NCBI GenBank assembly: GCA_021732995.1
Contig: JAKFWA010000007.1
Span: 1-64,000 of the forward strand
DNA length: 64,000 bases
DNA from: Planctomycetaceae bacterium
GTDB lineage: Bacteria; Planctomycetota; Planctomycetia; Planctomycetales; Planctomycetaceae
Direction of reading: 5' to 3'
Numbering within the stretch: position 1 is the stretch's first letter; every line of letters begins with the position of its first letter. A program made the position numbers and the translations under genes. The notes below the pieces were generated by a model, which ran no database searches, was not told the origin of the DNA, and saw only the letters and a list, made by a program, of their open reading frames with translations. This document shows, one piece after another, positions 27,501-35,072 of the stretch.

Positions 27501-30160
27501 AGGACCGGCGAATGGTGAATGGCCAGATGATCGTAAACAGTCCGCCCGTTCGCGATGTCACCAGCGTTGCCGTGGGCGATCGTCTGCGCTGGACCATCAA
27601 ACTTGCCGACGCCGTCCCGGACCAATACTTCCTGCTGGCGGAAGCGACTCTGCCGCCGCAGACGAAGAAGATTGAAGTGCCCGATGTACGGTTCGAAGCG
27701 GAAACCTTCGACGACACCGGCAGCCCGACCGGCTTCGCGGAACTCGACCCGCAACGGCTCTACGCCCTGCTGGTCAACCTGTCGGATTACCAGTTGCGTC
27801 CGCTGTATGACGAGTCCGTAGAGACCGTCGAAATCCAGGACGTTCCGCTGGTGGTCCAGAAGGATCTCGCCGATCAGGCGGCTGAGATTCTGCGTATCCG
27901 CGACCGCGCCAAGCTGCCCGCCTGGGAGCCGCGCAAACTCGATCAGCAAGCCGGTGCTCCCGCGTCCGTGAACCTGGCCGACCTGACGTTCGTACTCGCG
28001 GCCGACGGCACGTGGCGCGGACAGGCGGTCTACACGCTCCGCAATCGACGTCGGCAGTTCCTGGCCGTGCATCTGCCGGAAAGCGCGCGCCTGATGTCTG
28101 TCTACGTGAAAGACGTGCCCGCGCGGACCGTCGCCAGCAAAGTTGGCGAAAAGCCCGTGCAGCTCATTCCGCTGCCGAAATCGAATGAGTCCGACCTGTC
28201 GTTCCAGGTGAAGCTGGTCTACACCGGCGAACTCACCAGCCCGCCGCCGCGCGGAATCTTCCCGCTGACCAGCGAACTCGATGTTCCCGCTCCCGATGTG
28301 ATTTCTCAGCAAGAGAGCGCCACGCTCGGCATTCCCGTCGCCCGCACGTTGTGGCACGTGTACCTGCCGAAAGGCACGGAAGCCGAACTGATTGAGAACT
28401 CAGCCCGGTCCAATGTTTCTGTCGTCGAGAGCGACGAATCTCGGGCCATCTTCGGCCGCACGTTGCTGAAGGATGCCGAGCAGATGCTGACCGTGCTGGA
28501 CTCGTCGAGCGCCATAGAAAACACCGGGCGTGCGCAGGGCAAGAACAACCTGAAGCAGTTGGGCATGGCGATCCAGAACGTCAAGGAACTCGAGAAGAGT
28601 TTGAGTCAGTATCAGTCGTCCAATGCTCAACCGAATGCTGCCGATGGTGAGAACACCGCGCAGCGTGAATTCGCGACCGAGAACTATCGACTGCAGCAGC
28701 AGTTCAATAAGAAGCGGGCTCAACTCGACGCCCTGGAGCAGCAGGTCGTTCAACAACGAGTCTCGGACATTCAGGCGCTCCAGAGTGGTGTGAATCCTCA
28801 GTCGTTGCTCAACGGGCAACTCGACAACAGCCGCTCGGTGCTGAACTACAACAACGACAACCTGTTCCTCGGAAACAGCGTCAACGGAATGCAACAGTTC
28901 GGGTTCGCCGTTTCCGAAGACGTCAACCGCAACGGCCGGCTGGATGAAGGCGAAGACGTCAACGGCGATGGTGTGCTGAATGCGACGCTGGCTCCCGGCT
29001 CGAACAAGCCCCAGATCACCGATGGCACCAGCAACACGCTGCGGTTTGATCTGGAAATCAAAGACGCTCCTCAAGCTGCGACGCCGCAGACGCCGGACGA
29101 AACCAAATCCATGGGTAAGCCCGTAGCCATGAAAGGTGACGGACAAAAAGACGGTAAACCTGGCGATGGACCACAGCCCTCGGGTGAGAACAACGAACTG
29201 CGCCGCAACACCCGGTCGCAGTTACGAACTCTGAATTCGGAAGTTGATAATCAGCAGCAAGCCGCTCAGCAGCCGATGGCGCAGCCGCAAGTCTCCCCCA
29301 ACGCGCCGCCCCAACAGAGACAAGAAGGCGGTTTGTGGAAATCGCTCGATCAGGTAGAGAAATCGCGTGATCAAGCCCCGGCTCCAGGAACTCCACAGAC
29401 GGGTTCGGGAGTGATGTTTTCCGACACTTGGAATGATCAGTCTGGGAAACGCAATTCGGGACGAGCGATCTCCGGCCCTGGCGCTACCGGGGGTGGTATT
29501 GGCGGCGGCGGGCCTGGTATGGGAATCGCCGGTGGTATGGGTGGCAACCGGAACGGTCAGCCCAACGCCAATCAGCCGGGCGATGCCCGTGGTTTCGCAC
29601 CTCCGGCGAAGAACATGGACGACGCCGTTATTGGTAGCATTCAAGCCGACGTTGAGGCGCAGCTCAAAGCCCAGCTACGGCACAGAGTGGCTCGGAATGA
29701 GAAGCTAGCAGGTGATAAAAAGGACGCGTTCTGGCAGGCGCTCGATGAAGTAGAACGAGCAAACAACCCGCCCGCGTGGACTCAGGTGGGCGGCTTGAGC
29801 TTGCCCATCACGTTGCCGACGACCGAAAACAAGCTGTCGTTCTCCAAGGTGGGTGGAGCACCGAAACTGGCGCTCAAGCTGCAGTCGAACAAGGTCTTCA
29901 AGACCGGCTTTGAGCTGCTGTGGACCGTGGTCTGGCTGGTGGTGGGCCTGACGTTCACCGTGATGCTGCTGAAGACTCGACCCGGTTCCTCGCTGCAGAA
30001 GCCCATCGCCTGGCTGCTGGTCGGCGTCGGCCTGACCTCGTTCTTCATCCTGCCCATGCCCGCTCAAGGCTTCGGCTTCCTGGCCTTCGTTATCGGCCTG
30101 CTGATGCTCGCCGCCCGGTCACTGCGTAAGGCTGCGGTGAAGGAATCACCTGCCGTTTAG
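21575..30160 (+). CDS. Giant exported membrane protein, two fused modules
   Basis: A 2861-aa protein. A signal peptide (CLSWCSLSLSVAQ) precedes module B (~30-960), which shows AEYQAQVDGDFLVFDATIVW, WVDLPLPFDNLSVLEATVDG and an end at VDGQPVEVRVNKVGTETTYL (~843). Membrane segments follow at ~971-1020 (VVVTIIVVVIGTLLV, LAMIGVLAFLAALLMPATQQ) and ~1222-1295. At ~1320-1350 comes a second signal-like segment (ALLLAATLCWQGMSGHVLAQ). Module C (~1350-2290) has EQVIVPLPIGAIAINSAKLDG and KVGEKPVQLIPLPKSNES (~2180). A Q/N-rich region (~2310-2740) contains NNLKQLGMAIQN and DGTSNTLRF, then C-terminal helices (~2775-2850). I infer an envelope protein formed by gene fusion. No catalytic motif is recognised. 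Confidence 0.7.
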   Translation: MSRLIPKTSAAWFRLAIIACLSWCSLSLSVAQDRAAELKAALQREAFIPLEDLDLVVARDQTGVLLKRADFEELVAAAKQNGAGNKKTPGAIVLSSAEYQAQVDGDFLVFDATIVWQQFKAGWVDLPLPFDNLSVLEATVDGQPAKLGRRMVTEVPAPAQAQPNQKAAAPQPRIRREIVLFNDKPGRGELKLKLATPLESVGSDKSARFVLTNAPASTLQVAVAAGRHLRWHGRQLERPAANDQPATYRLPVGGNEYQLLLFTSDRSQQATDSLTFATTGYGVQVAPGEVSWKALTKLQVYGTPLTKLVCTVPRSLEITDVSATGLEAWELADNPADAQTTLITLSFRQPIDTEREILFTGVMAAPVAQSWTVPQLTIRQVTSHIGRVVVRHGAGVRVRVLEAIGVRSAKSDGKEAGTLTYDVWREAFRLAFETQTHQREVLAQVKTTLQLTQSGVKLNGAVSLATLFAPLFEVELGLSNEWTIEQILVGNQEVDWQVFDKDDGTREYRIKLKQPLKPGEGLGLAITADRQTENWPVEAEPVDFALPSFLVPQAAAVEGTLVVSAEEDLDLVVEEMEGLDPTSTGTAGERLAFAFEDTAYRGQLKVTRKATRVSAETMTFARLDREVFAAHLEAKLEIIGGGLREIEVSLPESAGSDLRFSALGTEARIIEQVAADPAESKRLWKLRFDRRVHGQLVLVVDVAVNRGAETQFVTPVLAIPSAERTSGYLAIEGATDHQLGITAIDAQRKTLSEIDPIDLPDSESGHVPQQRLVAAYRFTAPGYTVTLTEERFDRIAVPTSVCYRADLESVLSRTGEVQHRASFEIVAVGAQALRLKDSQRQLWAVLVDGQPVEVRVNKVGTETTYLLPLPQGGAADAKRDVKLFYRSYEQPLKTTERLRAYVPELSVVQSDGTEQPLAILSQNWRVHYPSETLLTSSAGAFEPVDDLDTSSVLGELRRSFQEVQLQDLYRNGVAVVVTIIVVVIGTLLVKRRGVGELIGALAMIGVLAFLAALLMPATQQARYATLSSPTTAAAPANGFHYPTNRALTERDNWGRNGTVIGLAPQDGRGVAAESAPMAGEGLPAPTVMPPPMAPQAAPAEEPKDAAPGRKDPAKPQNDSLLSQTEMKGEQPEQMLSAELKDDIEQMKRGAGAGMPADALAIPAPRVPPAITSGKGGLLSLSLALEVPQGSQSKQFHYSGNRDASQGAGLDVQWQDVAGGDASRLALVAVIALLSWLMIRISRRWRGIIAAIGVTVPLGLVSVMPAQWHPILDGVFLGSLVALALWAVRGFIRKVRTLGDIVTVSDINGVARSTPALLLAATLCWQGMSGHVLAQPKPNANPTAPMADAAAVPPAAPTHSIVFPYTDPKHPLQAEQVLLSRELFVELWNQAHPADRITPPTGLGGMASAVRYEGEITQNKGADGTTSIATVTATVIVHSFGDEQVIVPLPIGAIAINSAKLDGEPAALRVRKQGKQTVLDIVLAKAGTHRLELSFAVPAQQEGGVGQFTLPLLPIPAGEVVFKLPQKDLVARVNGSTSAYRRVEKDGAAYIAVPVGDTPALTVAWRPPQDQAAVGAIVNVDSQTSIVVDDTGLKHFSKMRFVVPQGSLADIAFDLPKTLLVRKVSGAYLAGWELKDAEGNAAGRRLRVFFNPPIKDVAELSFELFQDVRVGEEPAAVTLTTLQPLDITRENGLVMLHAGDDYSFRAQQVTGARQVEVGAARHPGIGEPARLGFAYTSRPMNLNVQVVRQAAEAVAKTQHVMQVGRRRVQVATRMDLDLRRVARPSLSIKLSDAYRLNDVNATSMSDWYVTASDGTNPRTLTIEFKQPISGNVQVVLQGHTLKGPQDLVAEMLFPQPLEVSKQTTSVGVWFEAGYNATPTSTTGWKTIGSNQLSAEMQAKQPTPAPFAFSTDATDVPMLGFDIVSAQPRLSADAVVIASVTDTSLDYSIAMKWKIVGAAADTLIFTTPASLKDRLVVKDRRMVNGQMIVNSPPVRDVTSVAVGDRLRWTIKLADAVPDQYFLLAEATLPPQTKKIEVPDVRFEAETFDDTGSPTGFAELDPQRLYALLVNLSDYQLRPLYDESVETVEIQDVPLVVQKDLADQAAEILRIRDRAKLPAWEPRKLDQQAGAPASVNLADLTFVLAADGTWRGQAVYTLRNRRRQFLAVHLPESARLMSVYVKDVPARTVASKVGEKPVQLIPLPKSNESDLSFQVKLVYTGELTSPPPRGIFPLTSELDVPAPDVISQQESATLGIPVARTLWHVYLPKGTEAELIENSARSNVSVVESDESRAIFGRTLLKDAEQMLTVLDSSSAIENTGRAQGKNNLKQLGMAIQNVKELEKSLSQYQSSNAQPNAADGENTAQREFATENYRLQQQFNKKRAQLDALEQQVVQQRVSDIQALQSGVNPQSLLNGQLDNSRSVLNYNNDNLFLGNSVNGMQQFGFAVSEDVNRNGRLDEGEDVNGDGVLNATLAPGSNKPQITDGTSNTLRFDLEIKDAPQAATPQTPDETKSMGKPVAMKGDGQKDGKPGDGPQPSGENNELRRNTRSQLRTLNSEVDNQQQAAQQPMAQPQVSPNAPPQQRQEGGLWKSLDQVEKSRDQAPAPGTPQTGSGVMFSDTWNDQSGKRNSGRAISGPGATGGGIGGGGPGMGIAGGMGGNRNGQPNANQPGDARGFAPPAKNMDDAVIGSIQADVEAQLKAQLRHRVARNEKLAGDKKDAFWQALDEVERANNPPAWTQVGGLSLPITLPTTENKLSFSKVGGAPKLALKLQSNKVFKTGFELLWTVVWLVVGLTFTVMLLKTRPGSSLQKPIAWLLVGVGLTSFFILPMPAQGFGFLAFVIGLLMLAARSLRKAAVKESPAV

Positions 30161-30774
30161 TCACGATGTAATTGGAAGGGGCCTTTCCTGGAGTGCTCCG
30201 GCTCGACGGAGCCCTCCATTCTTTGCGACGCGGCGACTGCGCGTGGCAAATGGCCTTTGCCGTGACAAGAGGCACTGGCGAGCGGGGAATGTCAATCCCC
30301 CGAGGCCTTCGATCAGCATTCTCGAAAGCCTTCATCCTCAGGCAAGTTGACGGCCACGTTCTTCTCTACAACCAGATCGGCTTCCGCAAACAATGGAGGG
30401 CTGAGTCGAGCCTCAGCACTCCAGGATCGAAAGCCGGCGCGGAGGCTCTTGCTTCGCTGCCGGCGTTGCGAAATGGCATCAGGCCCGACCATCGAGTGCC
30501 GCCGACCAACTGCTGACGGTCGCCAAAAATATCCGTTTGGCGAGCAATCAGTTAAGAAGTTGATGGCACGGGGTTTTAACTGCCTCTTAGAATCAGAAGG
30601 CTCGGCAAAGTTTTCCAATTGGAACGGCTGGGCAATTCGCTCAAGAGGAGCACGAGTTCGCAGCGGTTTCCGAATTTCGACGTCGAAGCAGTCACGGGCT
30701 GAGCGGTCGAAGAGCTGGAAACGGCTGACGCGCGGTCGCCATCACACTTTCTTCCACACTCAAGGACCGGACAC
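30161..30774. other. Intergenic region with MITE-like element
   Basis: This 614-bp gap holds the inverted-repeat element at 30187-30425. The remaining ~350 bp leads to the metalloprotease gene and probably contains its promoter. I see no ORF worth calling. Confidence 0.5.
30187..30425. repeat. MITE-like element 2 with ~40-bp inverted ends
   Basis: The left end (CCTGGAGTGCTCCGGCTCGA, CGGAGCCCTCCATTCTTTGCG) and the right end (CCGCAAACAATGGAGGGCTG, AGTCGAGCCTCAGCACTCCAGG) match the ends of the element at 14897-15095. The interiors differ in length and sequence (239 versus 199 bp overall). Confidence 0.8.
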
Positions 30775-33700
30775 ATGCGACGCTTCCTGGCAAAAGCTGC
30801 CTGGGGGGTTGGCCTTGTTGCCACAGCAGGCCTCATCCCCGAAGTCACGTTAGCCCAGACGACCTCTACCTCACGACCGGATTATCCGCCGTCTTCCCAG
30901 GTTCTCGGTGACTTCAAGCAGATCCCCATGCTCACGGACGAAGACCGTCCGGCATTGTGGAATCTGTATAAGCACCTGAAGGAAGAACGCGTTCTGGCCG
31001 AACTGTCTCCACAGTATCTCGGTCAGAAGTATTATATCGCCCCGACGGTTTCGTCCGGTGAAATGTACGCCGGTCTGCAGGGCGAGCCGCTCTTCGTCTA
31101 CTGGCGCAAGTACGGCACTCGCCTGGCGCTGATGTCGCCTAATATCGAGATCCGCACCAGCGGCGATGCCGAAGCTCAGTCGTCGGTCAATCGCCTCTTC
31201 ACCGACCGCGTGCTGCTGGAAGTACCGATCGTCACGATGGGACCTCAGGGCGGCCCGATCATCGACCTGACGTCGATGCTGCTGAATAACTCGGCCCTGT
31301 TTTTTGGCGGCGGTTCCCGCTTCAGCAACAGCGGTTATCGAGTCAGCAATCCGAACCTCATCACCCACAAAAAGGTGAAGGTCTTCCCGGAGAACGTGGA
31401 AGTCGCGATTGAAGGCCCGATGGGCACCGGCCAGTTGAAGACGCTGCACTTCTCGATCAGCGTGATCAACTCCAACCCGTCGTATCAACCGCGCGCCGCA
31501 GATTCGCGAATCGGTTATTTCACCACGACGTATTCGGACTACGGCAAGTATAAAGAGCACGATAATACCGTGCGTTATATCAATCGCTGGCACCTGGCGA
31601 AGCGCGATCCGTCGCTGAAGCTCAGCCCGCCCGTGAAGCCGATCCGGTTTATCCTCGAATCGACCGTCCCGGTCCGTTATCGCCGCTGGGTGGCTCAGGG
31701 CGTCAACTACTGGAACAAATCGTTCGAGAAGGTTGGCATCCTGAACGCGATCGAAGTGGATTATCAGGACGCTCAGACCGGCCGTAATATGAAGCTGGAT
31801 CCTGAAGACGTACGATATAATTTCGTTCGCTGGCTGAATAATAATCAGGGCACCGCGATCGGACCCAGCCGAGTCAATCCGATGACCGGCGAGATCCTGG
31901 ATGCGGACATCATCCTGACCGATGGCTGGATTCGTCATTACTGGAAGCAGTTTGAAGAGATCCTGCCCGCCGTGGCGATGGAAGGCTTCAACGCCGAAGC
32001 TCTGGCCTGGTTCGCGACGCATCCCAACTGGGACCCGCGCGTGCGATTGGCCAGCCCCGGTCAGCGACCGGAAATCATGCGTCAGATTCAGCGCGACTCG
32101 CTGTTGCCGCTGGCTGGTCATGAAGGCGGTCGCGTCGATCCCAAACTGATCGGCGATGACACCTTCGACGGCCTCATCGGTCAGCGCAGCCAGACGAACG
32201 GCCTGTGCCTCGCGGGAGACGGCCTGCGACTGGACCTCGCCCTGATGCAGATGGAACTGGCCATGGCGCAGTTCGATGCCGATGAAGTCGCTCTGCAGGC
32301 TCCGGCCGCTGGCGGCGAGAAGAAGGACGAAAAGAAAGAAGAGAAGAAGGAAGAGCCCAAGAAGCCTGAAGAGGCGATGCTGGACGGCATGCCTGAGTCC
32401 TTCATCGGTCCGCTGCTGGCCGAACTGGTGGCTCACGAAGTCGGCCATACGCTGGGTCTGCGTCACAACTTCAAGGCGTCGAGCGTCTATGACCTGAAGC
32501 AGATCAACTCGGACGAGCTGAAGGGCAAGAAGCCGTTGTCGGGATCGGTGATGGATTACATCCCCGTGAACTTCAACGTCAGCGGCGGCGAGAAGCAGGG
32601 CGACTGGACCATGATCGGCGTCGGTCCTTACGACGAGTGGGCCATTGAATACGGCTACACCATCGGCGGTGACCTGAAGCAGATTCTGGCCCGCGTCAAT
32701 GAGCCCGAACTGCTCTACGGCACGGATGAAGACGTCGGTGGTGCTGACCCACGGTCACGCCGCTACGACTTCTCCAAGAACCCGCTGGACTATGCCAACG
32801 ACCAGATTCGTCTGCTGAAGAAGGAACGCGAGCGATTACTCAAGGCCTTCGTGAAAGACGGCGAAAGCTGGGCGCGCGCCCGTCAGGGTTATGAACTGAC
32901 TCTGGCTCTGCAGACGCGTTCGATCAGCATGATGTCCAACTGGGTCGGTGGTTCGTTCACCAGCCGTGCGAAGAAGGGCGACAAGGACGCTCCGAAGCCA
33001 ATCGAAGTCGTGGCTGTGGATCGCCAGCGAGCCGCGCTGAAGTTCGTCATCGACAACACGTTCGTCGACGACGCCTTCGGTCTGACCCCTGAACTGCTGC
33101 AGCACTTGAACGTCGAGAAGTGGCTGGACGCTGGCGATCGCGCCTTCCGCGACGAAGAGTCGTGGCCAGTTCACGATCGTATCATCGGCATTCAGGCATC
33201 GGCCCTGTCGATGCTGCTGAGCCCGACCACGCTGCGTCGTGTGTATGACAACGAGATGCGGATTCCGGCCGATCAGGATGCCGTCACGTTGCCGGAAGTT
33301 CTGACGTCGATCACGGATTCCCTGTGGACCGAACTGAAGGACAACCCGACGAAGCAGCACACGGCCCGCGTGCCGATGGTGACCAGTCTGCGAGCCAACC
33401 TGCAGCGTGAGCACGTTGATCACCTGATCGACCTCGCGGTGCCCGGACCGCTGACGACGGAAGCCTACAAGCCGATCTCGAACCTCGCGTCGATGGAACT
33501 CACCCGCGTCCTCGAACGAGTCAACCGCGTACTCGGCGAGGCCAAGGAGAAGGTCGATCCTTACACGATCGCCCACCTGGAGAAGATGAAGGAGAAGATC
33601 CAGAAGACCAAGGACGGCCAGTTCATCTACAACGCCAAGGACATTGGCGGTGGTGGACTCGGCGGGATCATCTTCTTCGGTCAGGACAAGAATCCTCAAC

Positions 33701-33795
33701 CCGTGCAGTCGATCCCGGCTCCGTTCCCGGCCCTGGTAATCCCAGAGCCAGCCACGCCGGCTCCGACAACGCCACCGGCGACTCCGGCTCCTTAA
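30775..33795 (+). CDS. Exported zinc metalloprotease (DUF5117/DUF4953 type)
   Basis: A 1006-aa predicted metallopeptidase. A signal peptide (FLAKAAWGVGLVATAGLIPE, cleavage near LAQ) precedes a ~400-aa N-terminal beta-rich domain. The catalytic domain carries the extended metzincin-like motif HEVGHTLGLRH (residues ~554-564), which supplies three zinc-binding histidines and the catalytic glutamate. A highly charged insert (EKKDEKKEEKKEEPKKPEE) lies just before it. SGSVMDYIPVNFN follows, with the methionine in the place of the Met-turn. The C-terminus is Pro/Thr/Ala-rich. The start has AGGA ~9 bases upstream. It probably cleaves extracellular or periplasmic protein; the substrate is unknown. An intrinsic terminator follows. 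Confidence 0.88.
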   Translation: MRRFLAKAAWGVGLVATAGLIPEVTLAQTTSTSRPDYPPSSQVLGDFKQIPMLTDEDRPALWNLYKHLKEERVLAELSPQYLGQKYYIAPTVSSGEMYAGLQGEPLFVYWRKYGTRLALMSPNIEIRTSGDAEAQSSVNRLFTDRVLLEVPIVTMGPQGGPIIDLTSMLLNNSALFFGGGSRFSNSGYRVSNPNLITHKKVKVFPENVEVAIEGPMGTGQLKTLHFSISVINSNPSYQPRAADSRIGYFTTTYSDYGKYKEHDNTVRYINRWHLAKRDPSLKLSPPVKPIRFILESTVPVRYRRWVAQGVNYWNKSFEKVGILNAIEVDYQDAQTGRNMKLDPEDVRYNFVRWLNNNQGTAIGPSRVNPMTGEILDADIILTDGWIRHYWKQFEEILPAVAMEGFNAEALAWFATHPNWDPRVRLASPGQRPEIMRQIQRDSLLPLAGHEGGRVDPKLIGDDTFDGLIGQRSQTNGLCLAGDGLRLDLALMQMELAMAQFDADEVALQAPAAGGEKKDEKKEEKKEEPKKPEEAMLDGMPESFIGPLLAELVAHEVGHTLGLRHNFKASSVYDLKQINSDELKGKKPLSGSVMDYIPVNFNVSGGEKQGDWTMIGVGPYDEWAIEYGYTIGGDLKQILARVNEPELLYGTDEDVGGADPRSRRYDFSKNPLDYANDQIRLLKKERERLLKAFVKDGESWARARQGYELTLALQTRSISMMSNWVGGSFTSRAKKGDKDAPKPIEVVAVDRQRAALKFVIDNTFVDDAFGLTPELLQHLNVEKWLDAGDRAFRDEESWPVHDRIIGIQASALSMLLSPTTLRRVYDNEMRIPADQDAVTLPEVLTSITDSLWTELKDNPTKQHTARVPMVTSLRANLQREHVDHLIDLAVPGPLTTEAYKPISNLASMELTRVLERVNRVLGEAKEKVDPYTIAHLEKMKEKIQKTKDGQFIYNAKDIGGGGLGGIIFFGQDKNPQPVQSIPAPFPALVIPEPATPAPTTPPATPAP

Positions 33796-33826
33796 CACCG
33801 GGTATCACTCCTGCTTGTTGATTCGC

Positions 33827-33869
33827 AAAACGCTCCTTGCCTGCTTTGGTAAGGAGCGTTTTGTTTTTT
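33827..33869 (+). terminator. Intrinsic terminator of the metalloprotease gene
   Basis: A 12-bp stem AAAACGCTCCTT / AAGGAGCGTTTT with a 12-nt loop is followed by GTTTTTT, ~30 bp after the stop codon. Confidence 0.9.
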
Positions 33870-33881
33870 ACCACCCCAAAT

Positions 33882-34083
33882 AATACGGATTTCAGAAATC
33901 CACTGCGCGTAGGGGCCAGTCGCGGCGAGCGATGTGCGTTGACGGAACCACGGCGCGTTTGGGAGGGCGAGGCTCCTGCCGAGCTGCGCCAGCCACTTGA
34001 AACGGCTCGGCAGGAGCCTCGCCCTCCCGAACTGCGGTTCGGCGTCGCGCGGTTATTTTCTCGGAAGCGTATAACAAGCAGAC
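33882..34083 (+). repeat. ~205-bp dispersed element, copy 1 of an inverted pair
   Basis: Begins AATACGGATTTCAGAAAT and ends TTATTTTCTCGGAAGCGTAT then AACAAGCAGA. Centrally it has an inverted repeat, GGGAGGGCGAGGCTCCTGCC with GGCAGGAGCCTCGCCCTCCC. A reverse-complement copy lies at 39699-39905. There is no coding potential. Confidence 0.85.
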
Positions 34084-34244
34084 TCCATCCACCGTCCGCT
34101 GAGCCGAGCCGGCTGTTTTCATCGAGCCACGACGCTCGAAGAACGCCTGACGCATTGTGGATTGGTCTTGCGGGGCCGACCTGCGATACGATGCGGTCGA
34201 ATGCTCCCGCGGACCGCCGCTGAATCTACGAAGTAAAGATCGGG

Positions 34245-34736
34245 ATGATTGAGATCAGTATCGCCGACCAGCAGCACGCCCTGCCGGTCGATCATGAATT
34301 TCTGGAACGCGTGGCGCGGCGCACGCTTGAAATCGAAGCGGTGGCGGCGGCAACGATCAGCCTGGCCGTTGTGAACAACGCGCAGATTCACTCGGTGAAT
34401 CGCCAGTTCCTGCAGCACGATTATCCCACCGACGTAATCAGCTTTCTGCTGGAAGAGTCGGGCGGCAAACCCGCCGCGCCGCTCGCGAAGTCCGCTCGCG
34501 CCCAAGGCAAGACCATTGACGGAGAACTCGTCGTCAGTGCCGAATACGCCTGCGACGCCTCAGCGGACTTCGGAACTCGACCGCAAGACGAACTGGCTCT
34601 GTACGTGATTCACGGCCTGCTGCACCTGTGCGGTTACGACGACCTCACGGACGAAGAACTCCCCATCATGCGCGCCCGTGAAAGAGCGGTCCTCAGCGCG
34701 CTCGCGATCCACATTCCGCAACGGGACGACGAGTGA
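34245..34736 (+). CDS. ybeY: Endoribonuclease YbeY (16S rRNA maturation factor)
   Basis: A 163-aa zinc-dependent endoribonuclease acting in 16S rRNA 3'-end maturation and ribosome quality control. The family core is NRQFLQHDYPTDVISFLLEE, then GELVVSAEYA, then the metal site HGLLHLCGYDDLTDEE. H123 and H127 are conserved; the third ligand position (133) is Asp instead of His, a substitution known in part of the family. An insert of ~15 residues (GGKPAAPLAKSARAQGKTID) follows the DVISFLL strand. It lies just after the repeat element and is not in an obvious phoH/era operon here. Confidence 0.93.
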   Translation: MIEISIADQQHALPVDHEFLERVARRTLEIEAVAAATISLAVVNNAQIHSVNRQFLQHDYPTDVISFLLEESGGKPAAPLAKSARAQGKTIDGELVVSAEYACDASADFGTRPQDELALYVIHGLLHLCGYDDLTDEELPIMRARERAVLSALAIHIPQRDDE

Positions 34737-34766
34737 CCGACTGGAATCCGAGAGAGAAGATCGGCG

Positions 34767-34997
34767 CTATCTGCGGTCTGCGGGAGTCACGTGCTCCCGA
34801 ATTACTTCCTGCAGTTCAGTCGAGTAATTATCAAACTGGCTTCTGAGCCACCACCACTCGCAGGTGAATCCAATCAGTACCACGATTGTCACCAGCAACA
34901 ATCGAGGCCGACTGTGTGGATGGCCGAGAATTGTGGCCCAATCGAACAGGATGCCGACGCAAAAGCCAAAGACTGATGCGAATGGCAATTGGTTCAA
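34767..34997 (-). CDS. Hypothetical small membrane protein
   Basis: A 76-aa open frame with a TTG start and two hydrophobic segments (LPFASVFGFCVGILFDWATI and LLLVTIVVLIGFTCEWWWL). It is in the same reading frame as the 145-aa gene upstream, separated by a single in-frame TAG and 25 sense codons. It may be an independent gene or the 3' part of an interrupted one. No family is recognised. Confidence 0.4.
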   Translation of the reverse strand: MNQLPFASVFGFCVGILFDWATILGHPHSRPRLLLVTIVVLIGFTCEWWWLRSQFDNYSTELQEVIREHVTPADRR

Positions 34998-35072
34998 GAA
35001 GAACGACGGGGGACCGTAAGGCGAACCAAGGCCTCTCCGAGTCGTCGCGTCCGGAAACCCGACGCCCTCGAA

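Noticed and set aside
25295-28357. 1020-codon open frame on the minus strand inside the 2861-aa gene
   Set aside because: It is antisense to a clearly coding frame in GC-rich DNA; its translation is rich in His, Arg and Gln without domains, as expected from reversed GC-rich codons.
30871-32466. 531-codon minus-strand frame over the metalloprotease gene
   Set aside because: Shadow of the conserved metalloprotease reading frame; low-complexity composition.
34245-34736. Loss of the third histidine in YbeY (GYDD)
   Set aside because: Asp at this position is known in part of the family, so it is not treated as a broken active site.
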